Made by a program: the position numbers and the translations under genes. Under the pieces are notes generated by a model. The model was not told the DNA's origin. It was given only the letters and a program-made list of their open reading frames with translations, and did no database searches. Shown piece after piece: positions 21,001-32,509 of a DNA stretch of 64,000 nucleotides. Within the stretch, counting starts at the first letter, position 1; each line of letters starts with the position of its first letter. The DNA lies in contig CM074181.1 of assembly GCA_037179385.1 (NCBI GenBank), forward strand, positions 48,132,394-48,196,393, read 5' to 3'. This stretch comes from Holothuria scabra (Eukaryota > Echinodermata > Holothuroidea > Aspidochirotida > Holothuriidae).

Positions 21001-24000
21001 GATCCGTAGTGATTTTAATGGAGATCAAAGGTCATTTGGGGTCACGAGAGATCAAAAGGTCAAAACTTCGTAAACACGGTTACTCGAGAACGGAACATAT
21101 GACTATGCTCTTATTTTGTGTGTGGATTGGTCATATTGAGTAGATGATCCCTATCGATTTTCGTGGAGGTCAAAGGTCATTTGGGGTCAGGAGAGGTCAA
21201 TAGGTAAATTCCTTAGAAATTGCTTGTAAACACAGTATCTCAAGAAGGGTAATTGTGACTAATCTCATATTTGGTGTGTGCATTGGCCATATTGAGTAGA
21301 TGATCCCTATCGATTTTTGTGGAGATCAAAGGTCATTTGGGGTCACAAGAGGTCAAAAGGTCAAAACTTAGTAAACACGATATCTCAAGAACGGTACATG
21401 TGCCTGTGCTCATATTTGGCGAGTGTGTTGGCCATATTGAGTAGATGTTCCCTATTGTTTTTGGTGGAGGTCAAAGGTCATTTGGGGTCACGAGAGGTCA
21501 AAAGGTCAAAACTTTGTAAACACAATATCTCGAGAACGGTACATGTGACTATGCTCATATTTGGTGTGTGGGTTGGTCATATTGAGTAGATAATCCGTAT
21601 CGATTTTCGTGGAGGTCAAAGGTCATTTGGGGTCACGAGAGGTCAATAGGTAAATTCCTTAGAAATTGCTTGTAAACACAGTATCTCAAGAAGGGTAATT
21701 GTGACTAATCTCATATTTGGTGTGTGCATTGGCCATATTGAGTAGATGATCCCTTTTGTTTTTGGTGGAGATCAAAGGTCATTTGGGGTCACGAGAGGTC
21801 AAAAGGTCAAAACTTCGTAAACACGATAACTTGAGAAAGGTACATGTGACTATGCTCATATTTGGTGCGTGGGTCGGTCATATTGAGTAGATGATCCGTA
21901 TCAATTTTCGTGGAGGTCAAAGGTCATTTGGGGTCATGAGAGGTCAATAGGTAAATTCCTTAGAAATTGCTTGTAAACACGGTATCTCAAGAATGGTAAG
22001 TGTGACGAATCTCATATTTGGTGTGTGCATTGGCCATATTGAGTAGATGATCCCTATTGTTTTTGGTGGAGTTGAAAGGTCATTTGGGGTCACAAGAGGT
22101 CAAAAGGTCAAAACTTCGTAAGCTCGATAACTCGAGAATGGTACATGTGACTAATCTCATATTTGGTGTGTGGGTTGGTCATATTGAGTAGATGATCCGT
22201 ATTGATTTTAATGGAGATCAAAGGTCATTTGGGGTCACGAGAGATCGAAAGGTCAAAACTTCGTAAACACGGTTACTCGAGAACGGAACATATGACTATG
22301 CTCTTATTTTGTGTGTGGATTGGTCATATTAAGTAGATGATCCCTATCGATTTTCGTGGAGGTCAAAGGTCATTTGGGGTCAGGAGAGGTCAATAGGTAA
22401 ATTCCTTAGAAATTGCTTGTAAACACAGTATCTCAAGAAGGGTAATTGTGACTAATCTCATATTTGGTGTGTGCATTGGCCATATTGAGTAGATGATCCC
22501 TATCGATTTTTGTGGAGATCAAAGGTCATTTGGGGTCACGAGAGATCAAAAGGTCAAAACTTTGTAAACACAATATCTCGAGAACGGTACATGTGACTAT
22601 GCTCATATTTGGTGTGTGGGTTGGTCATATTGAGTAGATGATCCGTATCAATTTTCGTGGAGGTCAAAGGTCATTTGGGGTCACGAGAGGTCAATAGGTA
22701 AATTCCTTAGAAATTGCTTGTAAACACAGTATCTCAAGAAGGGTAATTGTGACTAATCTCATATTTGGTGTGTGCATTGGCCATATTGAGTAGATGATCC
22801 CTTTTGTTTTTGGTGGAGATCAAAGGTTATTTGGGGTCACGAGAGGTCAAAAGGTCAAAACTTTGTAAACATGGTAACTGGAGAACGGTACATGTGACTA
22901 TGCTCATATTTGGTGTGTGGGTCGGTCATATTGAGTAGATGATCCGTATCAATTTTCGTAGAGGTCAAAGGTCATTTGGGGTCATGAGAGGTCAATAGGT
23001 AAATTCCTTAGAAATTGCTTGTAAACACGGTATCTCAAGAATGGTAAGTGTGACGAATCTCATATTTAGTGTGTGCATTGGCCATATTGAGTAGATGATC
23101 GCTATTGTTTTTGGTGGAGATCAGAGGTCATTTGGGGTCACAAGAGGTCAAAAGGTCAAAACTTCGTAAACTCGATAACTCGAGAATGGTACATGTGACT
23201 AATCTCATATTTGGTGTGTCGGTTGGTCATATTGAGTAGATGATCCGTAGTGATTTTAATGGAGATCAAAGGTCATTTGGGGTCACGAGAGATCAAAAGG
23301 TCAAAACTTCGTAAACACGGTTACTCGAGAACGGAACATATGACTATGCTCTTATTTTGTGTGTGGATTGGTCATATTGAGTAGATGATCCCTATCGATT
23401 TTCGTGGAGGTCAAAGGTCATTTGGGGTCAGGAGAGGTCAATAGGTAAATTCCTTAGAAATTGCTTGTAAACACAGTATCTCAAGAAGGGTAATTGTGAC
23501 TAATCTCATATTTGGTGTGTGCATTGGCCATATTGAGTAGATGATCCCTATCGATTTTTGTGGAGATCAAAGGTCATTTGGGGTCACAAGAGGTCAAAAG
23601 GTCAAAACTTAGTAAACACGATATCTCAAGAACGGTACATGTGCCTGTGCTCATATTTGGCGAGTGTGTTGGCCATATTGAGTAGATGGTCCCTATTGTT
23701 TTTGGTGGAGGTCAAAGGTCATTTGGGGTCATGAGAGGTCAAAAGGTCAAAACTTCGTAAACATGGTATCTCAAGAACGGTACCTGTGACTGTGCTCACA
23801 TTTAGTGTGTGGATTGGATATATTTAGTAGATGATCCCTATTGATTTTCCCAAAGGTCAAAGTTCATTTGGAATCAGCATGTTCAAAGCCTGACAAGCTT
23901 TCCTGCACAGTTTTTCAAGAAAGGTCACTTGTAGGGTCCTGTAACTTGTCATGTAGATGGCACATAGTGAATACATGGTCCCAGAAGTTTTTGGTGGAGG

Positions 24001-24020
24001 TCAAATGTCATTTGGGTTCA
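15071..24020 (+). repeat. Satellite array: 145/156-bp monomers in a 1,048-bp higher-order repeat
   Basis: I used the word GTAGATGATCC as a phase marker. Successive occurrences at 15154, 15310, 15455, 15600, 15756, 15901, 16057 and 16202 are spaced 156, 145, 145, 156, 145, 156 and 145. The two monomer classes differ between GGTCAATAGGTAAATTCC (156) and GGTCAAAAGGTCAAAAC (145). The seven-monomer unit of 1,048 bp recurs from 16202 to 17250 and from 21887 to 22935. Intervening units are 1,349, 1,348, 747 and 1,193 bp. There are roughly 57-60 monomers in total, and the last few, after about 23,620, are strongly diverged. Neighbouring higher-order units are almost identical. Each monomer holds several AGGTCA-type words. 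No reading frame persists. Confidence 0.95.
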
Positions 24021-24221
24021 CAAAGGGCAAGGGGGATCTCAATGTAGGAAGACTGGATGCCTTGCATGTGTACTTTGTCGGCACATTATGGAGCCCTGAT
24101 AATTGAAAAACATTGCAAAGCAATGTCAATGTGAAAAAAGGCCTTACATTTCAGCAGCAAGGAATCACTAAGCCTTTTGGCTTTCTGGTTGTTTTGCCTT
24201 TGGATAAAAATTGCTCTCAGA

Positions 24222-25981
24222 CAGTGGTTAGCTAGGGTTTGTTGCTCCCAGGGCAAGAAATGAAATTGGCGTCCCAACCCCCACCTCCCGGGTTGTAATC
24301 TTATGAATACTTACAGAACTCGAAAAGTTAAAATGGCTTTTTCAATATCATGCTCATGATAGGGGTGGCGTCCGGATTTTCCCGACAGGAGGTCAGGCTC
24401 CCCGACATGCTGACAGGGGGAGAGCATTTCGGAAACCCGGCAAAAGCCATGATTCCCGATGGGGCGTGACTGGCAGTATTTGAAGCGCCTGCAGCGCCCC
24501 AGTTGGCGGAAATTGTTGGTTTTTTAAAGAGGCTCATTGATTCTATATCGATTACTTAATGAGAGTCTCAAAGGGTCACTACCACATACAGTAACAAGGT
24601 TATAGTTAGCATAAAAAGTCAAGTTTTGAGTCCAAAAGTCACAGAACATGTCAAAATTTTGAATTTTCTTGTGTCCTGACTTGTAATGGTTTTGTACATA
24701 ATTTGAAAAAGTGTCTGGTCACAAATTTTTGAAAACCAACTTAAACCGTTCAGTACTCACAGTCTCATAAAACAGTTATTTGTGTGCAGGGTATGGGGAT
24801 TGTCTAAGATTGACCATTTGTCATTGGTATGTGAAGAAAACTTAACAGGTGTGGAAAAAATTGTTGAATTTCATGAAGCAAATCAATGAGCCACTTTAAC
24901 ACTCGAGTAATTACAAATCCGGAGCTTACTTTGAAGAAAAGTTTTGGGAAAAAATTTGGCTTTTCAAGGTAATGGACCATTAAAACTATTGAAGAATCTG
25001 ACCTACTTATAAGCAAAATCGAAAATGTTCGCTTGAATGTTGTATTGAAAGGCCTACGTACTAAGTCTCTCAGACGAAACTGGAATTTTGCCTGAAAAAT
25101 TTTTAATTGCCTTTTGTGGACAAAGTTCTGAAAAGTAAGAGCTTATGTTGGAGAAATGTTGGAATTTAATGATAGAAAATTTGGGTGAGAGTATAAAACG
25201 TGAGGTTTTTATCAAGTGATCTCTCTTTCAAGAGCAAACTTAAGTAGCCGCGGGGTGACTGAAGTTGGCTTGGGTTTTGTATTGTACATAGTATCCACCG
25301 AAATGGGGCGACTTGTAGTTTGTTGGAGTAACTGATGCAGATTATTAAGGCCCTCGGACGATATTGGGAAATATCCCGGAAAAGTTTGGCTTCTTTTTAA
25401 CATACATTTGAAAATCTGGAACTTATATATGGAAGGAATTCTATGGTTGAAAAGTTAAAAAAGTAGTTTTACTTGCAGAGAAGAATTGAAAAATTGAAGT
25501 CTTTATTGAAGATTAATTTGCCTAAGTTCATATATGGGCAAAATCAGGGCTGAAGTTAGATGAGGTTTGATGTTTTATCCTACGGTGAAAAATGAATTAT
25601 TTTTTACTTTCTTTTCAGAATTCTTTAAAATCTGGAGCTTTTTTGAAAATTATTTGAATTGTTTTAAGGAAAATTGCGAGTTTTGAGTTTTCTTGATGAG
25701 TATCTTATCATAAGCAAAATCAAGGAGATCGTCAGGGGGAGGCTTAAGTTTATCGGCCTTACTTCTTTTATCGTATAGCTGAAGGCTCCCCGACAAAACT
25801 GGCGCTTTTGTCCGACGGGGGCGGCCTTCCCCGATAGAAGGGGCTTTCCCCTACCCCGCTGGCGTTACACCCTTGACTCCTGGCAAATATTAGGTCCAGC
25901 AATGTTTTACGGTGATCTCGATTTGGCACCCCCTGGATTGGCGCTCTAGAAAATCCCCCCTCCACCTTAGCTACGCCACTG
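24222..25981. mobile_element. hAT-like element, 1.76 kb, near-perfect 8-bp target duplication
   Basis: The termini are CAGTGGTTAGCTAGGG and the inverse of CAGTGGCGTAGCTAAGG. It is flanked by CTCTCAGA (24214-24221) and CTCTTAGA (25982-25989), 7 of 8 matching. It begins about 30 bp after the right end of the satellite element. No transposase ORF was recognised; the interior carries another element-like segment. Confidence 0.75.
24361..25880. repeat. Element-like interior with GC-rich inverted ends
   Basis: GC-rich flanks with CCCCGACA-type words occur near 24,370-24,430 and inverted near 25,790-25,870 (GGCTCCCCGACA, GGGGCGGCCTTCCCCGATAG). The AT-rich middle is diverged-homologous to 32.5-33.4 kb, sharing GAGCAAAC/GAACAAAC, AGTATCCACCG and GACGAAACTGGAA in order. 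It may be a nested element or the body of the hAT-like element. Confidence 0.5.
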
Positions 25982-25999
25982 CTCTTAGATGTTAGCTAA

Positions 26000-26945
26000 T
26001 TGTTAAAAGAATAGTGATCACAGACGTAGGAAGCGGGGGGCTGCAGGAACGATAGCCCCAGTGAAAAATGAGGGGCGAAAGTATGCCCCCCCCCCCCACT
26101 TCATTCACCCTTTTTGATTTGTGTGATAATCGCAACTCTTCTTTCTCATAAATAGAAGTGCCAATTTGTAATTCATTGTTTCAAAAAAACAAAATTTCCC
26201 CCGTGCTTCGCGCGCCTCAACGTGCAATTCCTAATGCATAAGTGCTGTCTCATAAATCAGTTTGACAAACCTTTTCAATCTCTGAAGACTGAAAATGACA
26301 AAATCGAAATTTGTAATTTGTGACACCAGATCGTCAAGTGACACCGGCAACTTCAGTTCTATTTTTATAAATTTTCTTTTATAAAATTTAAAATTTTCCC
26401 CAACATAAGCTCTTGAATTTGAAATAGTTTGTCTATAATAGACAACAAAGTTTCGGAAACTTATTGGAGAGCTTCAACTCGTAGGCCTTCAAGGTAACAT
26501 TATGTAACAACAAATATCTTCAGTCGATCACCGTGCAATAGTTCTCAGATTAGTGTCAACATAGGAAGAGCAAATTCTTTAAAATTCCCCTATCCAACAG
26601 ACCCAGAATTCCAAAAGGTTCCGCAACACAGTCTCCATATATCCACAAATATTTGTTTCAAAAGGCAAAAGGCGCGCGTTGCAAATTACCGGTACGTCCC
26701 TATATACAAGGGGGTGGTTCACACTTCAAAGAAAACTCCGAAAATTTTGCAGCTTGTCTCGTTCATCCTGAAGAAATCTTTTCACCTTCCTGCTGCCTAA
26801 CTACTACTTACAGGCCTGAAATATGCCATTTTCGACTGTCTGAAGGGTCTGATTTTTTTTCGAAATTTCCTCCACGCTCGGCTCCAACTGACGGTGGCGC
26901 TCAGCTTAGATAGTCTTTCGGGCAAGACATCAGGCAGGGAATCAT
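26000..26945 (-). mobile_element. Degenerate relative of the 11.2-kb hAT-like element
   Basis: A poly-C run is at about 26,087-26,098. Near 26,870-26,930 the minus strand reads AAGACTATCTAAG then GAGCGCCACCG, the same phrase found in the 11,188-12,602 element. Ends and target duplication were not resolved. Confidence 0.45.
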
Positions 26946-27731
26946 TTGCCTACTGTACTCAAATGCTGTCACACACCTTTCATCAGATACCTTTCAACCC
27001 TGTCAGCTGGATTGTCTGAGAGTAGATGGATTCTTTAGTACCTTGAAGAATTAAAATGTTATCCATGTTTCTCAGTTTGCAGAGGGCCTAGATATATACT
27101 GGAATTGTTGTCTACTGTAGCGTGGCCAGTGAAAAAAGGAAGAATCCTTCCTTCTATATATAGTGCCCTGTTTCATTTGAAAAAAAATTTATAGCATACA
27201 TTTTTTATTTAAAAAAATCATTCTTTTTGATAGAAAAGGCGAAAATTTCAGCGTCCAAAATGTACCTTTGTGTCAATGGGGTAGGTTGAGGTGCATAGCC
27301 CCCCCCCCCAAAAAAAAAATTGCCCCCCCCCCCCTCCCCCACTTTCATATTGCTTTCCACGCCATTGATGGTGATTCCATACTTAGTACCCAGCTTTCTC
27401 AATCCACTTCTTCACCCATACTTGCTCGGTCACCAGATAAGCTCATAGTAAGCTGCAAAAAAATGTCACAGACACGTTGAAGAATTATAGAACACAAAAT
27501 GAAAAAAAAATGTAGAGCGGACATAACAAAAAAACATTTTGTCAATTTTGAAACAAATTAACAAAACTTTTTTTCAGTTCACTTCATGCATTTCTTTCTT
27601 TTTCCTTCTTTAAAATATACCGAATTTTTTGACAGTGTACCCTAGAACATAAACTACTCAACCTATGTGTTGCCTTCCCAGTTGATTCATCATGGGCCAA
27701 TCAAGGAAACGCCATTAACCGCACTGAAAAA
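26946..27731. other. Non-coding stretch with poly-C/poly-A tract
   Basis: Runs of C, A and C at about 27,300-27,340 look like the end of another decayed element. A half-end of the 7.65-kb fold-back MITE (GCCAATCAAGGAAAC) is near 27,695. No gene was seen. Confidence 0.4.
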
Positions 27732-28239
27732 TTGTGGATCTTACGGATTATGGATCTTCTACGACTCGTCACCGATAAGGCCCTTCCGGCGGTGTTATCA
27801 AATCGACCGTCATATTGTTTCAGTTTAAATTGGTTGTTGAGTTATATTTATGGTAATTCTCCTGACTTGTTAAGTTACGACAATGCACTGGAAAGACCGT
27901 TTGAACATAATGATGTATTGTAATGCTCACAATAATTCTGCGGGTATTCAGGGATTTACCTGGTCCTCCCTACAGGACCGTGACCTGGACCTCAAATTAA
28001 TTGGGAAAGGGGAGTTTAACTCCACCTTAAATTTGAAAGAAGTGATATCGACAGGGACCGCAGGAACGGGGAGGCTTGGGGCTTTAGCCAAAGATGGTAT
28101 TTATGCACAGCTGCCAAAGGGAGGCACATTTTGGGTATCTACTTTCGAAAGATATACTACTTGGTGTCACGCTTCGAAAGTAAACGACGGTAAACCCTCT
28201 TGGAATTTACTAGTGATCCAGGCTATGGCCCGAACCTGA
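27732..28239 (+). CDS. Two overlapping unrecognised ORFs (63 and 118 aa)
   Basis: A 63-codon ORF (27732-27923) overlaps a 118-codon ORF (27883-28239) in another frame. Both begin with ATG and end in a stop. The longer one contains FTWSSLQDRDLDLKLIG, GTAGTGRLGALAKDG and GTFWVSTFERYTTW, a mixed composition unlike simple low-complexity translation. I do not recognise a family. The base composition is somewhat more GC-rich than the flanks. It could be a decayed element gene, an old insertion, or chance; there is no splice or promoter evidence. Confidence 0.25.
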
Positions 28240-29829
28240 ATTTTCGGCGCGTCGCGGTCTTAGACATACCCTTTCCCTTTTCTTTGGGGAAATCTGTCGC
28301 ATCTGTCGTGAATTTAGGTAACTGGTCTCCACGGGGTATCCTATCACCCCCGCAGGCTAAAAGGAAAATTCCTTAAACTACTCATAATTGAGTCAGCAAG
28401 AAATTTTCATCTTGGTGAATAATATATGAATAACTTCTTTGCAGATTTCTGCGCATGGTTTGGGTCATCGATAGCCGCACGAAAATACAAGAAATTAATT
28501 ATGGCACTGAGAGATGTTCATGGAAAATTAAAATTTCGTTCAAAATAAAAATACCGTAATCGGAAACTGAACTGACAATCGCGCGAGAGTGACGATCTGT
28601 TTCAGATATTCTCAGATATTGAGGAACCTCTTTACGATTGAATTACCCGTAACCAGCCTACTTTGGTATCGGGGAGGGGGACACCGACATGGCACCAACG
28701 AGGAGAAGGGTTTTGATTGTAGTCAAAAATGCCACGATGCGATAACCAATTTGTGGGAATGACAGGGGAAGATACCTCAAGTCTACCACAAATAGCATCA
28801 ATGTGCCGATGCTCATGATGTCATCGTGCGCCAAAAGCTCGACAAAATTTTTCTTCTTGTGAGACGTTCCTCTCCTTTTGCAATACATGTAAAAACTTCC
28901 ACGACAGTTCTGCGAAAACTTCCGTCCACGGCCCTCCTCAACGTTTATCACAAGTACTAAAATCTTCATCTACTCATGTAAAGCTGAAGAAACATTATGA
29001 TTCATGAAGAACATAGCCTTGTTCTCCTCCGTGGATAATTTTCAAGTCTATGTTCTGAAAGCCAGGGGAGTGGAAAATGCCACTAGAAAGGGATTTTTTC
29101 GGGCCCTGCGCTCTTGTGCACAGAAATGTCCTAAATTGTGAACTTTGGGTTTGAAATATCATTCCTTATAGCCTACATGGTTCTCACTAACGGCAATTAC
29201 TTTTAGCAATACTGACTACAAACATAATCTTCTTGGGTGCACCCTCTTTCACGGTGCGACTGGTTTCCTTGATCGGGTTTCTTGTATGAAATTACAGCTT
29301 GTCTATATGTACTGTTTATCCCGTGAAACTTTCAGTCCTCCTGTTGAATAGGCCAGTAGTTTTATACAATTTATTTATAGGCCTGCCCACTTGCCGAGCT
29401 GAGGGCTTACTGTGCTTTCCATTGGTCAAATGTTGTGAGTATATATTCCTAGTCTCCTTTCCCCAGATCCACATCCTCCAAACATTAGCACTCACTGCAG
29501 TTTTCATGAAGCGCAAACAACTTTAGCGTTTTGAACAGGCAACTGCAACCAGTGCGATACCAGCTGAAGCTGAAGGGACAGGGGGGCCTTCCCCCTATTT
29601 TTCTGGAAACTGAAAAAAAAACGGAAATTATGATTTCTTCAATAAGCTTCGTACTTTTTAAAATGTCTTTTCAAAAAAACCCAATTTTCTTAATCGAATT
29701 CAAATTTTATGCAATGCAATTTCCATATTTTCCAATATTTCTTCAGAAGAACCAAAAAAAAAAAAATAATTGAAAAGCCATGTTCTCTAAAAGTGACCGC
29801 AAACAAATTTCTGCAGATTTATGCTGTTT
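28240..29829. other. Non-coding stretch
   Basis: No family was recognised on either strand. The 103-aa minus-strand ORF at 28658-28969 has no visible domain. Confidence 0.35.
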
Positions 29830-30560
29830 CTTTTTGCAGTTGGGTTGGGTAAGACTTCTAACCGCGTCATACCGAAGACTTTAAAAATGGACCCTGGTGC
29901 TCAGCATCAGTGATGTACACAGGATTTCTCTGAAGAGGATGCCATGGATTATGTTGATTGATCACTGACCTGGGGGGGGGGGGGGGGCTAAAAAGGAGAA
30001 GTCTAAGGAGGAGTCCTCTCCTCCCCTTTGAAAATTGTTGAAAAATTGGGCCTTTTTCCATGTGATCTGGTGCTACGTATGCTTTTTAAAGTAAATTTTG
30101 TTACAACATTTTCGTATTTTAGGAATTTAACGAAAAAGGTATCAGTAATAGCGGACTTGGGGTGGTTTTAATGGGAGGGGGTAACTTTTTTAACAATTTG
30201 GTATACCTACATGTAGTCTGGTGCCACAGAGGACTATGCTACCCTTTGAAGTAAAATTTGGAGTATTATAAAATTTGCGTATTTTAGAAACTAAAATACA
30301 ATGAATTTCCATCAGTGAGGGGACCATGGAGAGACACCCCCCCCCACTTTAAAAATTTTGGAGAAAGTATGTATCTTTTATGCTATCTGGTGCCACATAT
30401 GCAATCTTTTGAAGTTAAATTTGTGTTACAAAATAACGTAATTTAGGAACAAAAATGGGTCATGGCCCCCAATTTCCCTTCCTGCGTTCGTCAAGCTCAG
30501 CATAAGCAATGGAGTATAGGGAAAACAAGCCAGTTAGCCACAACTGGAACCAAAACTGAA
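29830..30560 (+). repeat. tRNA-derived SINE, copy E, interrupted by a later insertion
   Basis: The SINE body starts at CATACCGAAGACTTTAAAAATGG (about 29,869), breaks at GCTCAGCAT (29899-29907), and resumes at the second GCTCAGCAT (30495-30503) with AAGCAATGGAGTATAGGG, AAACAAGCCAGTTAGCCAC and AACTGGAA. Only the insertion separates the halves. Confidence 0.75.
29908..30494. mobile_element. 587-bp insertion with 9-bp duplication inside the SINE
   Basis: The flanking direct repeats are GCTCAGCAT on both sides. The left end, CAGTGATGTACACAGGA, and the complement of the right end, TTGACGAACGCAGGA, are similar, with about 11 of 15 positions matching. This suggests a diverged terminal inverted repeat, perhaps hAT-like. 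A 16-G tract is at 29,972-29,987 and a C tract near 30,340. Confidence 0.65.
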
Positions 30561-30585
30561 TTGTGAAACGTTTCCCGAAGGATAA

Positions 30586-32509
30586 TTAAAGGCATATTCC
30601 TGAACACAAAATTTATTTACTTCAAGATATGCAGAAAAATGTTCTTTTTTCGGAGGCAAAAACTTCATCTCAATAGCATATAGCGTTAGGAAGATACAAA
30701 TTTATAAAGCAATGCATTTTTTTTTCTTTTGATTTGTTGCATCATGTAAATTTATGATGTCATCGCAGAACATTAATTTACATTACATTCAACTTCATTT
30801 ATAATTTTGAAGCCGCTGAAGGAAATATTAACCAACAGTGGTGGTTGTACTCAACGAATGGTGAAAGGTAATGCTTGATCTACTATAGGCAAGGATATTT
30901 AAATATTCCCGCAGTATAAAATTTCAAGGAAAAGGACTTTTACTTGTATAGAAATACAAAACGAATGAGAGACAATGTTACTTTATGTAACAACTTTTTG
31001 TGGCTTTGTTGAAGAGCAGCGGTATTTTTAACAAAAGTTACCAATCTTTAAAATGAGATATGTTGAGCTAGGAAAAGGAATTGCGACAGGTTTTCAAGGA
31101 CACGGTATGGAGTAATTTTTCCTCTTTTTCTTCAGTTACAAAACCCGGCGAAAACTTAAGCCACCAGAAGGCACTTTAAGGGCAAGAGCAGTCCCGCAAA
31201 ATGAAGTTGTGTAGTAGACCGTACTGTTTCATGATTGGCTCTTGAGAGTCATGTGACAATATTTTTTGCTCTACAAATGTGAAATTTACTAGGAGTTACA
31301 ACTTGCTTTACCTCGAATATGCAATATTGAAGTCCTAAATGATTATAACAGATACTTTGAAGAGGAATAAGATTAAAATTGTGAAATTTATTTGCTGCTT
31401 CAAGACAAGTTTGGGGCCGCTGCCTTTGTCTTTTAAGTAACTGCCGAGGGAGTGATGCCTTCTCGCAAAGTGCAAAGTGTCTTTCTTCTGTAAGCTTTCT
31501 CTCGGTTTCCGTTCGGCGAAACCAAACTTGATACTGCTGCCCGAACGGCCCTTTGCCAGAGGGTCGGGAGGACTTTTGAAAAAGTAAGCTTTCTCTCTGT
31601 TTCCATACCCTCCTAATCTTATTTGAAATTCGATAGATACCTGTAATGTAACTCAAAGTCTAGTAAAGGTTTGAAACATTTCAAAGGCGGTAAAAATATT
31701 TCTCTCGTCAAAAGTTGCTCTTCATCAAAGTTGAAACTATGAAGTGGAAATCTGTTATCATAATATGCATTCAAATAGAGTAAAAAGTTTCCGGGTTTTT
31801 TCTTTAATTGCAAAGAATACTATTTTTCTAGAAACAGAGCACACAATTGCCCACGTTATAGATGGTCTCGTCTGGCTGAGTCATCAAAACTAACTTTCGA
31901 TAAACCGGTGTCTTGGGCTTCAGACAGTGAACAATTATGTAGTTGCGTACTTGTGCACCAATGTTAAGTAAGTCGATGAGCCATAGTATACGCCAACACT
32001 AAAATGTACGATCCTACACATGTTTTGAAAAAGTCTTTTCTGCATGAGTCAATAGGTTTTCCCTTTCGGGAAACCAAAAAGGACCGTCATGGCGGCCCGC
32101 GTCGTAAAAGACCATCTAACTAGCTGTTGTTACTAAGTAGCGGGCGTTTCCTATATGCGGCTAAATTGTAACTGCTTACCGGATTATATAGGGTGCGGTA
32201 GAACAATTTACCCTACTCACAATTGCGCCCGAGATTAAATAAGCAATGGCAACGCCATTATTCAAAAGAATTACAACTGAGCGTTACAAGCACAAAAACA
32301 AGATTTAATCAAAATTACTATGCCATTGACGACTAACGTCAAGGGTGATTTCAGTCTAAGAAAAGTTTTATCCCCATCCTTTAGCCGTTTTCTATGGGGT
32401 TAGCCTGAATACAATGAGGATTGAATTAGCTTTAGCTAACACAGGCAAACCTGCAATATAGTCAGGGATTGGATTTTCTATTCTCGCGATAGTAAGCTGC
32501 TGACTAGTG
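30586..32509. other. Non-coding stretch with weak repeat traces
   Basis: The start (ATTAAAGGCATATTCCTGAAC, about 30,587-30,830) and a CTTTAAGGGCAAGAGCAGT trace near 31,170 resemble TTAA-type repeats elsewhere in the window. The 135-aa minus-strand ORF at 31249-31656 shows no recognisable domain. Confidence 0.4.

Larger units (their letters stand above)
14971..24190 (+). mobile_element. Large hairpin-ended element with a satellite core
   Basis: The left end is a perfect hairpin: GATTCCTTGCC, a 7-nt loop, GGCAAGGAATC (14971-14999). A TG-rich microsatellite follows (about 15,018-15,070), then about 9 kb of tandem monomers. After the array, a unique tail ends near GCAAGGAATCACTAAGCC then TTTTGGCTTTC, which contains a short AAGCC/GGCTT hairpin. 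The copy at 40,565-42,316 has the same order of end signals, which defines the boundaries. The design (hairpin ends, no coding capacity, tandem core of ~150-bp units) recalls Helentron-associated elements such as molluscan pearl elements. That classification is inference. Confidence 0.65.

Noticed and set aside
15071..24020. CRISPR array or coding tandem-repeat protein
   Set aside because: The units are ~150 bp with no unique spacers, the context is eukaryotic, and 145-bp units shift the frame, so no long reading frame persists. The 90-aa ORF at 21,317 is incidental.
31249..31656. 135-aa minus-strand ORF
   Set aside because: Composition is basic and low in identifiable motifs. It is not supported by splice sites or any known family.
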